The notes beneath the pieces are model-generated. The model saw nothing but the letters and a program-made list of their open reading frames with translations, made no database searches and was not told the origin of the DNA. The translations under genes were made by a program, and so were the position numbers. Below, piece after piece: positions 19,069 through 28,288 of a stretch of 64,000 nt of DNA. The stretch's first letter is position 1; every line of letters starts with the position of its first letter. This DNA is from Clostridia bacterium (lineage in GTDB: Bacteria > Bacillota > Clostridia > Oscillospirales > Acutalibacteraceae). The stretch lies in NCBI GenBank assembly GCA_017439585.1, contig JAFSIV010000016.1, positions 38,648 through 102,647 on the forward strand. The letters are read 5' to 3'.

Positions 19069-21858
19069 ATGCTAGAAGCGAAAAACTTGGTTAAGATTTA
19101 TAAGCCAAAAAAAGGAGTGCCTGTTAAAGCACTTGATAATGTAAGTATTAAATTCGCCGAAAAGGGTATGGTTTTTCTGCTTGGAAAATCAGGTAGCGGA
19201 AAATCAACTCTTCTTAATGTTTTAGGCGGTTTAGATAAACTGAATTCTGGTGAAATTATCATTAAAGGGGTTTCTTCTAAGAGCTTTCACCAAAAGCATT
19301 TTGATTCATACCGTAATACATATTTAGGATTTATTTTCCAAGAGTATAATATTTTGGATGAGTTTACGGTTGGGGCTAATATCGCTTTGGCAATCGAGCT
19401 TCAAGGCAGAAAAGCAACTAATAAAGAAATATCCGAAATATTAGAAAAGGTGGACCTTAAAGGCTATGGCGCGAGAAAACCGAACGAGCTTTCGGGTGGT
19501 CAGAAGCAGAGGGTTGCAATAGCCAGAGCGCTGGTTAAAAATCCTCAGATTATTATGGCGGATGAGCCGACAGGTGCGCTTGATTCTAATACGGGCAGAC
19601 AGGTTTTGCAAACCTTAAAGGAGCTATCAAAGGATAAGCTTGTTATTGTTGTTTCCCATGACCGCGAGTTTGCCGAAAATTATGCTGATAGAATTATCGA
19701 ACTTGCCGACGGTAAGGTTATAAACGATATAGAACGCGCAAAACAGGACGAGGATAAAATATCTCAAAAAGAGAAATTAAAATTTGAGGGAAACTGCATA
19801 GAAATAGCATCAGATTATCGCTTAACCGAAGAGGACAGAAATGCTATAAACGATTATTTAGAAAAGCTTAAAAACGGAAATTTGAAATTGAATATTTCGG
19901 GCGGTTCTTCGGGTGATAAGAATTTTAAAAAGACTGATGAGGCAAAAATCAATTTTAAAAATACCGAGCCTTTTAAGCTTATAAAATCAAAATTACCGAT
20001 TAAAAGTGCCTTTAAAATCGGCGCGAGCGGTCTTAAACATAAGAAAATAAGACTGGCGGTTACTATTTTACTATGCTGCGTTTCTTTTGGGCTTTTCGGT
20101 CTTGCTGATACCTTCGGTTCTTATAATCTTGTTGAAACCTGTACTAATTCTTTGACAGATAGTGGTGTTGAATATATTGCAACCGCAAAGTCAAAAAAAA
20201 TCAAATCAGGTTCTTCGGTTTATTGGAACGATGGAGGCTATACGCTTTCTGATAAAGATTTAGAGAAAATAGAAGAAAACACTAATATTAAAATGCACGG
20301 TGTTTATGAGCCGTTAGAGGCTTCACTTGATTTTTATAATCATATAGACTCAGAAAAATTAGATACCGAAACGGGATTCAGCATTTATAAAACAGGCTTT
20401 AAGGGTTTTGCTCAGATTAATAATGAAATAATGGAAGAAATGGGTTTTGAGCTTTTATCAGGTCATTTGCCTGACGGAAGCAAAAACGAAATTGCGGTTA
20501 GTGAGCTTGCTTTTGAGACCTTTAAAAGATGCGGATATACCGACGGGGTTTTATATAAGGATAAAAACGGCGAATATTCGGTTAAATATACCGAAATAAA
20601 AATGTTTACCGACCTTTTAGGAAAAACCTTGGTGTTGGATGGCGAAAAATATACTATAACCGCTATAATTGATACAGGGTTTGATATTGACCGTTATATG
20701 CCTTTAATCGAAAAAAAGGATTATAATTCAAATTCAGAGACACTTTTAAATATGGTGCTTTCGGCTGAATTTAATAATGCAACCGAATATGCTTATACGG
20801 GATTAATAATGGTTGGCGACGGTTTTATTGAGCGCCTTATCGAAAACCGACCTCCTATGGCTTATATATCAGAGGGTTATCTTTATTTTATGTATGATAA
20901 TAAAACGCATATAGATATATCCGCTAACTATATGGTTAAATTAGAGGATATTAAGGATGAAAAAATTACATGGATAAACGGCGAGAAAAAAAGCCTTGGT
21001 GAAAAAGAAATAATAGTAACCTCTGATATTATAAATATCTGGGATGATGAAAATACAGAAATATCGGAATCTTATCAAAATATTTTAAAGAATAAAGAGC
21101 TCACCGCAAACTTTGATAAATTTGGTGATAAAGAAATGACAACCGAAGACGGATATAAGGTTGTTGGTATTATAGAGGTGGATGAAGAAACAGACGAACC
21201 ATTAGATGAAAAGGTATCTAAAAATAAAAAATCAAGGCTGAAATACACCTTGGCTTGCAACGAAAAATTATATAACGAGTTTACCGAGGGTAAGGACCAT
21301 TATTATAGCTTCTGTGTTGGCTCTGCTCCGACCGACCGCCGCGAGCTTAAAAAAGCTGTGAGCTTCTGCTATAATGAGGATACAGGTGTTCGTTATCCGA
21401 TACAAAATTCGGTAACCTTTGAGCTTGATTCGCTAAATGAAGTTTTTAAAACACTCTCAAAGGTATTCCTTTATATCGGTTTAGGTTTCGCAATATTTGC
21501 GGCTTTAATGCTGGCAAACTTTATAAGCACAAGTATTTCATATAAAAAGCAGGAAATAGGTATTTTGAGAGCTATCGGTTCTAGAAGTAACGATGTGTTC
21601 AGAATTTTCTTTGCGGAAAGCTTTGTTATTGCTATGATAAACTTTGTGCTGTCTAGCATTGGAGTTTTTGTTGCAACCTGTTTTATAAATAATATGTTCA
21701 GAAATAGTTTAGGAATACTTATAACCATTTTATCTTTTGATTTAAGGCAGATTTTATTATTGCTCGGCGTTAGTCTATTCGTGGCTTTTGTTGCAAGTTA
21801 TATCCCTGTTAAGAAAATAGCCTCTAAACGACCTATTGATGCTATTAGAGATAGATAA
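19069..21858 (+). CDS. ABC transporter ATPase-permease fusion (MacB/FtsX type)
   Basis: This 929-residue protein joins an ABC ATPase to a permease. Residues 1-220 carry Walker A GKSGSGKST, Q-loop FQEYNILDEF, signature LSGGQKQR and Walker B IIMADEPTG. A cytoplasmic linker leads to a first membrane helix near residues 325-345 and a long extracellular domain (about 350-785). Three C-terminal FtsX helices (about 797-820, 850-875 and 895-918) follow. Single-chain proteins of this type handle peptides or lipoproteins or transmit mechanical signals across the envelope. The two-component system four genes upstream is its likely regulator. AAGGAG precedes the ATG by 7 bp. Confidence 0.88.
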   Translation: MLEAKNLVKIYKPKKGVPVKALDNVSIKFAEKGMVFLLGKSGSGKSTLLNVLGGLDKLNSGEIIIKGVSSKSFHQKHFDSYRNTYLGFIFQEYNILDEFTVGANIALAIELQGRKATNKEISEILEKVDLKGYGARKPNELSGGQKQRVAIARALVKNPQIIMADEPTGALDSNTGRQVLQTLKELSKDKLVIVVSHDREFAENYADRIIELADGKVINDIERAKQDEDKISQKEKLKFEGNCIEIASDYRLTEEDRNAINDYLEKLKNGNLKLNISGGSSGDKNFKKTDEAKINFKNTEPFKLIKSKLPIKSAFKIGASGLKHKKIRLAVTILLCCVSFGLFGLADTFGSYNLVETCTNSLTDSGVEYIATAKSKKIKSGSSVYWNDGGYTLSDKDLEKIEENTNIKMHGVYEPLEASLDFYNHIDSEKLDTETGFSIYKTGFKGFAQINNEIMEEMGFELLSGHLPDGSKNEIAVSELAFETFKRCGYTDGVLYKDKNGEYSVKYTEIKMFTDLLGKTLVLDGEKYTITAIIDTGFDIDRYMPLIEKKDYNSNSETLLNMVLSAEFNNATEYAYTGLIMVGDGFIERLIENRPPMAYISEGYLYFMYDNKTHIDISANYMVKLEDIKDEKITWINGEKKSLGEKEIIVTSDIINIWDDENTEISESYQNILKNKELTANFDKFGDKEMTTEDGYKVVGIIEVDEETDEPLDEKVSKNKKSRLKYTLACNEKLYNEFTEGKDHYYSFCVGSAPTDRRELKKAVSFCYNEDTGVRYPIQNSVTFELDSLNEVFKTLSKVFLYIGLGFAIFAALMLANFISTSISYKKQEIGILRAIGSRSNDVFRIFFAESFVIAMINFVLSSIGVFVATCFINNMFRNSLGILITILSFDLRQILLLLGVSLFVAFVASYIPVKKIASKRPIDAIRDR

Positions 21859-21866
21859 TAAAATGC

Positions 21867-21895
21867 TTGACAATTTAAATTTGCGGTGGTATAAT
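21867..21895 (+). promoter_or_regulatory. Promoter of the T-box operon
   Basis: TTGACA (21867-21872) and TATAAT (21890-21895) are separated by 17 bp. This consensus promoter lies 9 bp after the transporter stop codon, immediately before the T-box leader. Confidence 0.92.
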
Positions 21896-21896
21896 T

Positions 21897-22170
21897 CCTT
21901 TATAAATGCGTTGAAGGAATTATTATCTTGCAAGGCGTCAGTTTTAGAGAGTCGGTGGATGGTGCAAACCGATACGGTGCGGCAGGTTAAGTCTCATTCC
22001 TGAGCAGAATGGCTGAAATTTCAGTAAGCTGTTACGGAAATGCCCCGTTATCTTAGCATCGAGCTTGTTGGAGCTTATCTGAGTGACCGTGTTTTATCGG
22101 TAATCAGGGTGGTACCGCGAATGTATTTTCGTCCCTGAGATTGTGTTTTTGCAATCTCAGGGCTTTTTTG
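21897..22170 (+). promoter_or_regulatory. T-box riboswitch leader, probably leucine-specific
   Basis: The T-box core GGTGGTACCGCG lies at 22108-22119 and can pair with downstream GTCCCTG to form the antiterminator. The competing terminator is CCCTGAGATTG/CAATCTCAGGG with a TTTTTT tract (22133-22169). Upstream, AGAGAGTCGG and the GGTGGATGGTGCAAACC apical segment resemble Stem I landmarks. The triplet in the specifier position, just before ATTCCTGAGC, is CTC (21993-21995), a leucine codon. Uncharged tRNA-Leu would then prevent termination and turn on the operon at 22224. The T-box itself is certain; the specifier reading is inference. Confidence 0.9.
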
Positions 22171-22223
22171 TATTCAAGCTCATTTAGATTTTAATACCTT
22201 ATTAACCGAAAGGAAAATGAAAA

Positions 22224-23609
22224 ATGAAAAAAATTAACATTGTTGACAGAACTCTTTGCACCGTCGCTTCTTTAAGCTTTAAGGAGCGTATTGAAATTGC
22301 GCGTCTGCTTGAAAGACTAAATGTTAATTCTATTGAGCTTCCCGAAATTAAAAATGTTAAGTCTGATACCTTGCTTATCAGAACAATAGCTTCTTTTGTT
22401 AAAAAAAGTAAGCTTTCGGTAAACGCAGGATATACCGCCGATAGCTTGGAGCTTGCAATTTCTGCTTTAAATAATGCAGAAAATCCTGAAATCAGGGTAG
22501 AACTTCCGGTAAGTCCGGTTGGTATGGAATATATTTGCCATAAAAAAGCTCCCGCTATGTTAGAGCTTATAGAAAAGCTTGTATCAACCGCAAAAAATAA
22601 GGGCTTTAAGGTTCAGTTTGCTGCAACCGATGCTACAAGAGCGGAAGAAAGCTTTTTGATTGATGCTATTAATACTGCTGTTAATTCAGGTGCTGAAAGT
22701 GTTACAGTTTGCGATACTGCTGCCGAAATGCTTCCTGATGAATTTGCAAGCTTTATTTTAAAAATCAGCGAAAAAATAGATAATAAAAATGTTAGCCTTG
22801 GCGTTTGCGTTGATAATAAAAATTCTATGGCAAATGCAACCTCTGCTTTGGCGGTTAAAGCTAGTGCTGATATTGTTGTGACTGCGGTTGCAGGGGATAT
22901 AACCGACCTTGAAGCGTTTGCAGTATTTATTAAAAACTGCGGAAATTCTTGCGATATCAAGTGTGATATCAAGCATACCGAAACAGGCAGAATTATAAAT
23001 CAGATAAGGCGTATTGTTTCTAATGAAAGTGTAAAAGAAACCTTAGTTAAATCGGAAGAAAATTCGGTTATAACTTTTGATGCTAATGATATTAAAGAAA
23101 CTATTGAGTCGGCAGTTGTTTCCTTGGGATATGATTTATCTGAGGAGGATATGGCAAAGGTTTATGAGGAATTTTTGAGAATTGCCGCTAAAAAGCGAGT
23201 AAGCGCAAAAGAACTTGATGCGATTATAGCATCGGTTGCTTTGCAGGTTCCTCCAACCTATAAGCTTATAAATTATGTTATAAATAACGGAAATATTATT
23301 TCTTCCTCTGCTCAGATAAGACTTTCCAAGGCTGAGGAGGAGCTTGAAGGTATTTGCATTGGAGACGGTCCTGTTGATGCCGCTTTCAGAGCTATTGAGC
23401 AAATAATCGGAAGACATTATGAGCTTGATGATTTCCAAATCCAAACCGTAACCGAGGGTAAGGATTCTATGGGAAGCGCTGTTGTAAAGCTTAGAGAAGA
23501 CGGTAAGCTCTATTCAGGAACAGGTATTTCAACCGATATTTTAGGTGCTAGTATAAAGGCTTATATCAATGCGCTTAATAAGATAGTATATGAGGAGGAA
23601 AATAGGTAA
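22224..23609 (+). CDS. 2-Isopropylmalate-synthase-like protein with degenerate catalytic site
   Basis: This 461-residue protein has the layout of LeuA-type synthases: an HMGL-like TIM barrel (about residues 1-260), a linker, and a C-terminal LeuA allosteric domain (about 355-461, with ICIGDGPVDAAFRAIEQIIG). The catalytic signatures are absent. The RDG of the DTTLRDGEQ motif reads VDRTLCTVASL, the metal-binding HxHND reads VCVDN, and the GxGER loop is missing. It therefore probably does not condense acetyl-CoA with 2-oxoisovalerate and may act as a leucine-binding regulatory or scaffold protein. It is the first gene after the T-box, with AGGA before the ATG, and overlaps the next gene by one base. 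Confidence 0.8.
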   Translation: MKKINIVDRTLCTVASLSFKERIEIARLLERLNVNSIELPEIKNVKSDTLLIRTIASFVKKSKLSVNAGYTADSLELAISALNNAENPEIRVELPVSPVGMEYICHKKAPAMLELIEKLVSTAKNKGFKVQFAATDATRAEESFLIDAINTAVNSGAESVTVCDTAAEMLPDEFASFILKISEKIDNKNVSLGVCVDNKNSMANATSALAVKASADIVVTAVAGDITDLEAFAVFIKNCGNSCDIKCDIKHTETGRIINQIRRIVSNESVKETLVKSEENSVITFDANDIKETIESAVVSLGYDLSEEDMAKVYEEFLRIAAKKRVSAKELDAIIASVALQVPPTYKLINYVINNGNIISSSAQIRLSKAEEELEGICIGDGPVDAAFRAIEQIIGRHYELDDFQIQTVTEGKDSMGSAVVKLREDGKLYSGTGISTDILGASIKAYINALNKIVYEEENR

Positions 23610-26113
23610 TGAAATTATCCTTTTCAACTAAGGGCTGGCATAATAGCAGTTTTGATGAATTTTGTGCCACCGCAGTGGATTTAAAATTTGAGGGAATTGA
23701 GCTTCATAATATTCATAACCGTCTTTTTACTGATAAGGACGGTGCGTTTCACGATTATGCAGCAGCTCAAACTCTTAGAAAATTATATGAATTAAAGCTT
23801 TCTATTCCTTGCGTTGATTCTATTTGTGATTGCGCAAAAACCGAAGAGTATGGCGATACTATTCAGGAAATTAAGGCTTGTATGAATATTGCAAAAAACC
23901 TTAAAATCCCCGCGGTCAGAATCAGGGCAAAGGATACTGATAATAAGGAAAAAGCTTTTGAAAATATTAAAAATATAATCGAAGAGGTTATATCTGAGGC
24001 AGAAGCAAACGGCATAACCCTGCTTGTTGAAACTTCGGGTATTTTCTGTGATACCGCTTTATTGTTAGAGCTTTTAAACACCTTTGCTTGCGATAATCTT
24101 GCGGCTTTATGGGATATGACTTCGACCTATTTTATAGGTCATGAAACCGCCGAAACAACCATTAAAAATTTGGGTGCTTATGTTAAGCATGTTCATATAA
24201 AAGACGCAGAGGAAAAATACGGCAATATCGAATTTTGCTTGATGGGCGAGGGAAGTATGCCCGTTAAGGATATGATGTTAGCTTTGCGTTCAGTAAATTA
24301 TGATGGCTTTGTGTCTCTTGAATGGCATCCCGAATGGTGCGCTGAGCTTGATGATATGGAGATTATTTTCTCTCAGTTTGTAAACTTTATGAAGCAATTT
24401 GGTGATACCTCTAAAAATGAGAAATCGCTCTATTATAACCGCGCTCATACCGGTAAATATGTTTGGGAAAAGGATTTGCTTATAGATGCAACCTTTTCGG
24501 ATGTGTTAGACCGAATGGTTGAGGAATTTCCCGACCAATATGCCTTTAAATATACAACCCTTGATTATACCCGTACTTACAGCGAATTTAGGGATGATGT
24601 TGATACCTTTGCCCGCAGTCTGATTTCTATGGGGGTAAAGCCTGGAACTCATGTTGCAGTTTGGGCTTCAAATGTTCCTCAGTGGTATATAGCTTTCTGG
24701 GCAACCGTTAAAATCGGTGCGGTTTTGGTAACGGTTAACACTGCTTATAAAATTCACGAAATTGAGTATCTTTTAAAGCAGTCTGATACCCATACTCTTA
24801 TTATGACCGAGGGCAACAAGGAGATAGTTTACGGTGATATTATTGCCGAGCTTTGTCCCGAGTTATCAAGCTTGAAATCGGGCAAACCGCTTCATGCTAA
24901 ACGCTTGCCGATGCTTAGAAATTGTGTGACAGTAGGCTACAAGCAGGCGGGCTGTCTTACCTGGGAGGAAGCGTTGGACAGAGCCGAGAGAGTACCTTTA
25001 AGCGAGGTTTACAGATTGGCTGCCTTAGTTGATAAGGACGATGTTTGCAATATGCAGTACACCTCAGGAACAACCGGCTTCCCAAAAGGCGTTATGCTTA
25101 CTCATTATAATGTTGTTAACAACGGAAAATATATCGGCGACCATATGGAGCTTTCAACTGCGGACAGAATGATGATTCAGGTGCCTATGTTCCATTGCTT
25201 CGGTATGGTGCTTTCGATGACCGCTTCTATGACTCACGGAACAACTATGTATCCGCTTCCGTATTTCTCGCCGAAACCAGCATTAGCTTGCGTTCATAAC
25301 GAGCATATAACCGCCTTTAACGGCGTGCCGACTATGTTTATAGCTATGATGAACCATCCTGATTTTGCAAAAACCGATTTTTCTTATATCAGGGTTGGAA
25401 TTATGGCAGGCTCTAACTGTCCGGCAGACCTTATGAAAAAGGCGACCGAGGTTATGAATATGAAAGAAATCGTTTCGGTATACGGTCAAACCGAGGCAAG
25501 CCCCGGATGCACTATGAGCAGCTATTATGACAGTATTGAGGTTAGAACTGAAACGGTTGGTTCTGCATTCGCAAATGTTGAATGTAAGGTTATTGACCCC
25601 GAAACAGGCCTCGATTTGCCCGACGGTGAAAACGGCGAATTTGTGGCTCGCGGATATAACATTATGAAGGGTTATTATAAAATGCCCACTGCAACAGCCG
25701 AGACTATTGATAAAGACGGTTGGCTTCATACTGGCGACCTTGCTTGCCGCGATGCTGACGGAAACTACCGTATAACAGGAAGACTTAAAGATATGATTAT
25801 CCGCGGCGGCGAAAATATCTATCCTAAGGAAATCGAGGAATTTATTTATACCTGCGATAAGGTTAGCGATGTTCAGGTTATAGGTGTTCCCGATAAGCAG
25901 TACGGCGAGGAAATTATGGCTTGCATAATTCTTAAAAAGGGAGAAACCATGACCGAGGAAGAAATGAAATCTTATATTGCTTCTCATATGGCAAGGCATA
26001 AGGTTCCGCGTTATATTGATTTTGTTGATAAATTCCCGATGAATGCGGCAGGTAAGATTTTAAAATATAAAATGCGCGAGGATGCGGCTAAGAAGTTAGG
26101 AATTGAAGTTTAA
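23609..26113 (+). CDS. Fusion of a TIM-barrel epimerase-like domain and an acyl-CoA synthetase
   Basis: This is an 834-residue two-domain protein. Residues 1-268 form a sugar-phosphate isomerase/epimerase (AP endonuclease 2) barrel with metal-ligand candidates in ELHNIH, LLVETSG, WDMTSTY, KHVHIKD and SLEWHPEW. Residues 285-834 form an adenylate-forming ligase. It has the P-loop YTSGTTGFPKG near 482-492, motif YGQTEASPG, hinge GRLKDMIIRGGENIYP near 724, and the catalytic Lys in NAAGKILKYKMRE near 815. This is a FadD-like acyl-CoA synthetase making acyl-AMP then acyl-CoA. The fusion is unusual. The substrate is not readable, but the context suggests a branched or hydroxylated organic acid. Confidence 0.85.
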   Translation: MKLSFSTKGWHNSSFDEFCATAVDLKFEGIELHNIHNRLFTDKDGAFHDYAAAQTLRKLYELKLSIPCVDSICDCAKTEEYGDTIQEIKACMNIAKNLKIPAVRIRAKDTDNKEKAFENIKNIIEEVISEAEANGITLLVETSGIFCDTALLLELLNTFACDNLAALWDMTSTYFIGHETAETTIKNLGAYVKHVHIKDAEEKYGNIEFCLMGEGSMPVKDMMLALRSVNYDGFVSLEWHPEWCAELDDMEIIFSQFVNFMKQFGDTSKNEKSLYYNRAHTGKYVWEKDLLIDATFSDVLDRMVEEFPDQYAFKYTTLDYTRTYSEFRDDVDTFARSLISMGVKPGTHVAVWASNVPQWYIAFWATVKIGAVLVTVNTAYKIHEIEYLLKQSDTHTLIMTEGNKEIVYGDIIAELCPELSSLKSGKPLHAKRLPMLRNCVTVGYKQAGCLTWEEALDRAERVPLSEVYRLAALVDKDDVCNMQYTSGTTGFPKGVMLTHYNVVNNGKYIGDHMELSTADRMMIQVPMFHCFGMVLSMTASMTHGTTMYPLPYFSPKPALACVHNEHITAFNGVPTMFIAMMNHPDFAKTDFSYIRVGIMAGSNCPADLMKKATEVMNMKEIVSVYGQTEASPGCTMSSYYDSIEVRTETVGSAFANVECKVIDPETGLDLPDGENGEFVARGYNIMKGYYKMPTATAETIDKDGWLHTGDLACRDADGNYRITGRLKDMIIRGGENIYPKEIEEFIYTCDKVSDVQVIGVPDKQYGEEIMACIILKKGETMTEEEMKSYIASHMARHKVPRYIDFVDKFPMNAAGKILKYKMREDAAKKLGIEV

Positions 26114-26919
26114 TGATAAACGGATATTATGTTATAGATTCTCATTGCCATATTTATCCTGAGAAAATTGCTTCAAAGGCGGTTGCGGGAACGGATAAAT
26201 TTTATGATGCAAAATCAGTAGGCGAGGGAACGGTTAATGATTTGCTAAGTAGGGGAGAGCAAGCAGGGATTGACTTTTTTATAGTTCAATCGGTTGCAAC
26301 AACTCCCCATCAGGTTAAAAGTATAAACGAGTTTATTGCAGATAATGTAAAAAATAATCCCGAAAAGCTTTTAGGACTTGGAACTCTCCACCCTGATAGC
26401 GAGGATATTAAGGGCGATATTGAGCATTTGATAGAGTTAGGGTTAAAGGGAGTGAAGCTCCACCCTGATATTCAAGCCTTTAAAATAGATGATTACAGGC
26501 TTCTAAAAATATACGAGCTTTGCGAGGAAAAGGGTTTACCAATATTAATGCATACGGGGGATAACCGTTATGATTATTCTAATCCTAACAGGCTTTTGCC
26601 AATTCTTGAAACCTATAAAAATTTAACTGTTATCGGCGCGCATTTGGGCGGTTGGTCTATATGGGAAGAGGCTTGTGAAAAATATAAGGGTATCGAAAAC
26701 TTTTATGTTGACTGTTCTTCAAGCTTTAATTATATCGACCGCGAAACTGCTAAACGGATAATCAGAGCTTATGGTGCCAATAAGGTTCTTTTCGCAACCG
26801 ATTATCCTATGTGGGACCATAAAAAAGAACTTGAATATTTTTTCTCGTTAGGACTTGACGAAAGCGAAATAAAGAGTATACTAAATATAAATGCAAAAAA
26901 AGTTTTTGGAGTGAAATAA
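26113..26919 (+). CDS. Amidohydrolase_2-family metal-dependent hydrolase
   Basis: This 268-residue TIM-barrel protein has the N-terminal metal motif DSHCHIY, then VKLHPDIQAF, MHTGDN and GAHLGG strand ends, and the C-terminal ATDYPMWDH aspartate. These match the amidohydrolase-2 group (ACMSD/gamma-resorcylate-decarboxylase-like hydrolases and decarboxylases). The start overlaps the previous stop as TAATG and the next gene follows with no gap, so it belongs to the T-box operon. Hydrolysis and decarboxylation of a small carboxylic acid are both possible. Confidence 0.85.
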   Translation: MINGYYVIDSHCHIYPEKIASKAVAGTDKFYDAKSVGEGTVNDLLSRGEQAGIDFFIVQSVATTPHQVKSINEFIADNVKNNPEKLLGLGTLHPDSEDIKGDIEHLIELGLKGVKLHPDIQAFKIDDYRLLKIYELCEEKGLPILMHTGDNRYDYSNPNRLLPILETYKNLTVIGAHLGGWSIWEEACEKYKGIENFYVDCSSSFNYIDRETAKRIIRAYGANKVLFATDYPMWDHKKELEYFFSLGLDESEIKSILNINAKKVFGVK

Positions 26920-28209
26920 ATGAAAAACTATAAAATAGATACTAAATGCGTTCAGGGCGGTTATACTCCCGGAAACGGCGAGCCCCGTCAAATACCGATT
27001 GTTCAGAGCACAACCTTTAAGTATGCAACCAGCGAGGATATGGGCAAGCTTTTTGATTTAGAGGCGAGCGGTTATTTCTATACCCGTCTTCAAAATCCTA
27101 CTAATGACAGTGTTGCTGCAAAAATCTGCGAGCTTGAAGGTGGAACTGCCGCAATGCTAACCTCCTCAGGTCAGGCGGCATCCTTCTTTTCGGTATTTAA
27201 TATCGCTTCTTGTGGCGACCATGTTGTTTGTTCTTCTGCTATTTATGGCGGAACTTATAATCTTTTCGCGGTTACAATGAAGAGAATGGGAATTGAATTT
27301 ACCTTCGTAACCCCTGACTGTTCTGATGAAGAATTAAATGCGGCATTTAAGGATAATACTAAGGCTGTATTCGGTGAAACTATTGCAAATCCCGCTCTTG
27401 CTGTTTTGGATATTGAGCGTTTTGCAAAAGCGGCGCATAATCACGGTGTTCCGCTAATTATTGATAATACCTTTGCAACTCCCGTAAACTGCCGTCCTTT
27501 CGAATGGGGAGCAGATATTGTTATCCATTCAACTACTAAGTATATGGACGGACACGGTGCAGGTGTTGGCGGTTGTATTGTTGATTCGGGTAAATTTGAT
27601 TGGACTAAATATCCCGAAAAATTTGCAGGACTTTGCACTCCTGATGAAAGCTACCACGGTGTTACTTATACCGAGCGTTTTGGTTTAGAGGGTGCATTTA
27701 TAACCAAAGCCACCGCTCAGCTTATGCGTGATTTGGGCTCTATTCAATCTCCTCAAAATGCTTTCCTTTTAAATCTTGGTTTAGAGAGCCTTCATTTAAG
27801 AATGAGAAAGCATTGCGAAAACGGTCTTGCTGTTGCAAAAGCATTGAAAGAGGATGACCGTATCGCTTGGGTTACCTATCCGAGCTTAGAGGGCGATAAA
27901 TATTATGAGTTAGCAGAAAAATATTTGCCAAATGGCTCTTGCGGTGTTGTAAGCTTCGGTGTTAAAGGCGGCAGAAAGGCTGCCGAGGCATTTATGAAGG
28001 AGCTTAAAATGGCTGCTATCGAAACCCATGTTGCCGATGCGAGAAGCTGTTGCTTGCATCCTGCAAATGCAACCCACCGCCAAATGAATGATGATGAGCT
28101 TGCAGCTTGCGGAATTTCTCCCGATTTAATCCGTTTCTCTTGCGGTATCGAGGATGCAGAAGATTTAATTGCCGATATTAAGCAGGCACTTGATAAGGTT
28201 AATTTCTAA
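26920..28209 (+). CDS. metY: O-acetylhomoserine sulfhydrylase / aminocarboxypropyltransferase
   Basis: This 429-residue PLP enzyme belongs to the Cys/Met metabolism family. The PLP lysine is in the HSTTKYMDGHG segment near residue 207. The substrate-binding regions SGYFYTRLQNPTND near residue 45 and LTSSGQAA near residue 85 are also visible. The length, above 420 residues, is that of MetY rather than cystathionine synthases of about 380. It makes homocysteine from O-acetylhomoserine and sulfide. It begins immediately after the amidohydrolase stop, so transcription from the T-box promoter would reach it. metA follows after a hairpin. Confidence 0.92.
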   Translation: MKNYKIDTKCVQGGYTPGNGEPRQIPIVQSTTFKYATSEDMGKLFDLEASGYFYTRLQNPTNDSVAAKICELEGGTAAMLTSSGQAASFFSVFNIASCGDHVVCSSAIYGGTYNLFAVTMKRMGIEFTFVTPDCSDEELNAAFKDNTKAVFGETIANPALAVLDIERFAKAAHNHGVPLIIDNTFATPVNCRPFEWGADIVIHSTTKYMDGHGAGVGGCIVDSGKFDWTKYPEKFAGLCTPDESYHGVTYTERFGLEGAFITKATAQLMRDLGSIQSPQNAFLLNLGLESLHLRMRKHCENGLAVAKALKEDDRIAWVTYPSLEGDKYYELAEKYLPNGSCGVVSFGVKGGRKAAEAFMKELKMAAIETHVADARSCCLHPANATHRQMNDDELAACGISPDLIRFSCGIEDAEDLIADIKQALDKVNF

Positions 28210-28217
28210 ATAACATT

Positions 28218-28249
28218 AAAATCCCCTTTACAAAAAGGGGATTTTGGTT
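28218..28249 (+). terminator. Hairpin terminator between metY and metA
   Basis: AAAATCCCCTTT/AAAGGGGATTTT forms a 12-bp stem with loop ACAA, followed by GGTTTATT. It should reduce read-through from metY into metA; no separate consensus promoter for metA was identified. Confidence 0.75.
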
Positions 28250-28288
28250 TATTATAAATGTATATTTCAAGAAAAGGTAGGTAAAAAA

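Noticed and set aside
22005-22015. Methionine (ATG) specifier in the T-box, which would match metY/metA
   Set aside because: The ATG in AGAATGG is after the conserved 3' strand of the specifier loop; CTC at 21993 is in the expected context.
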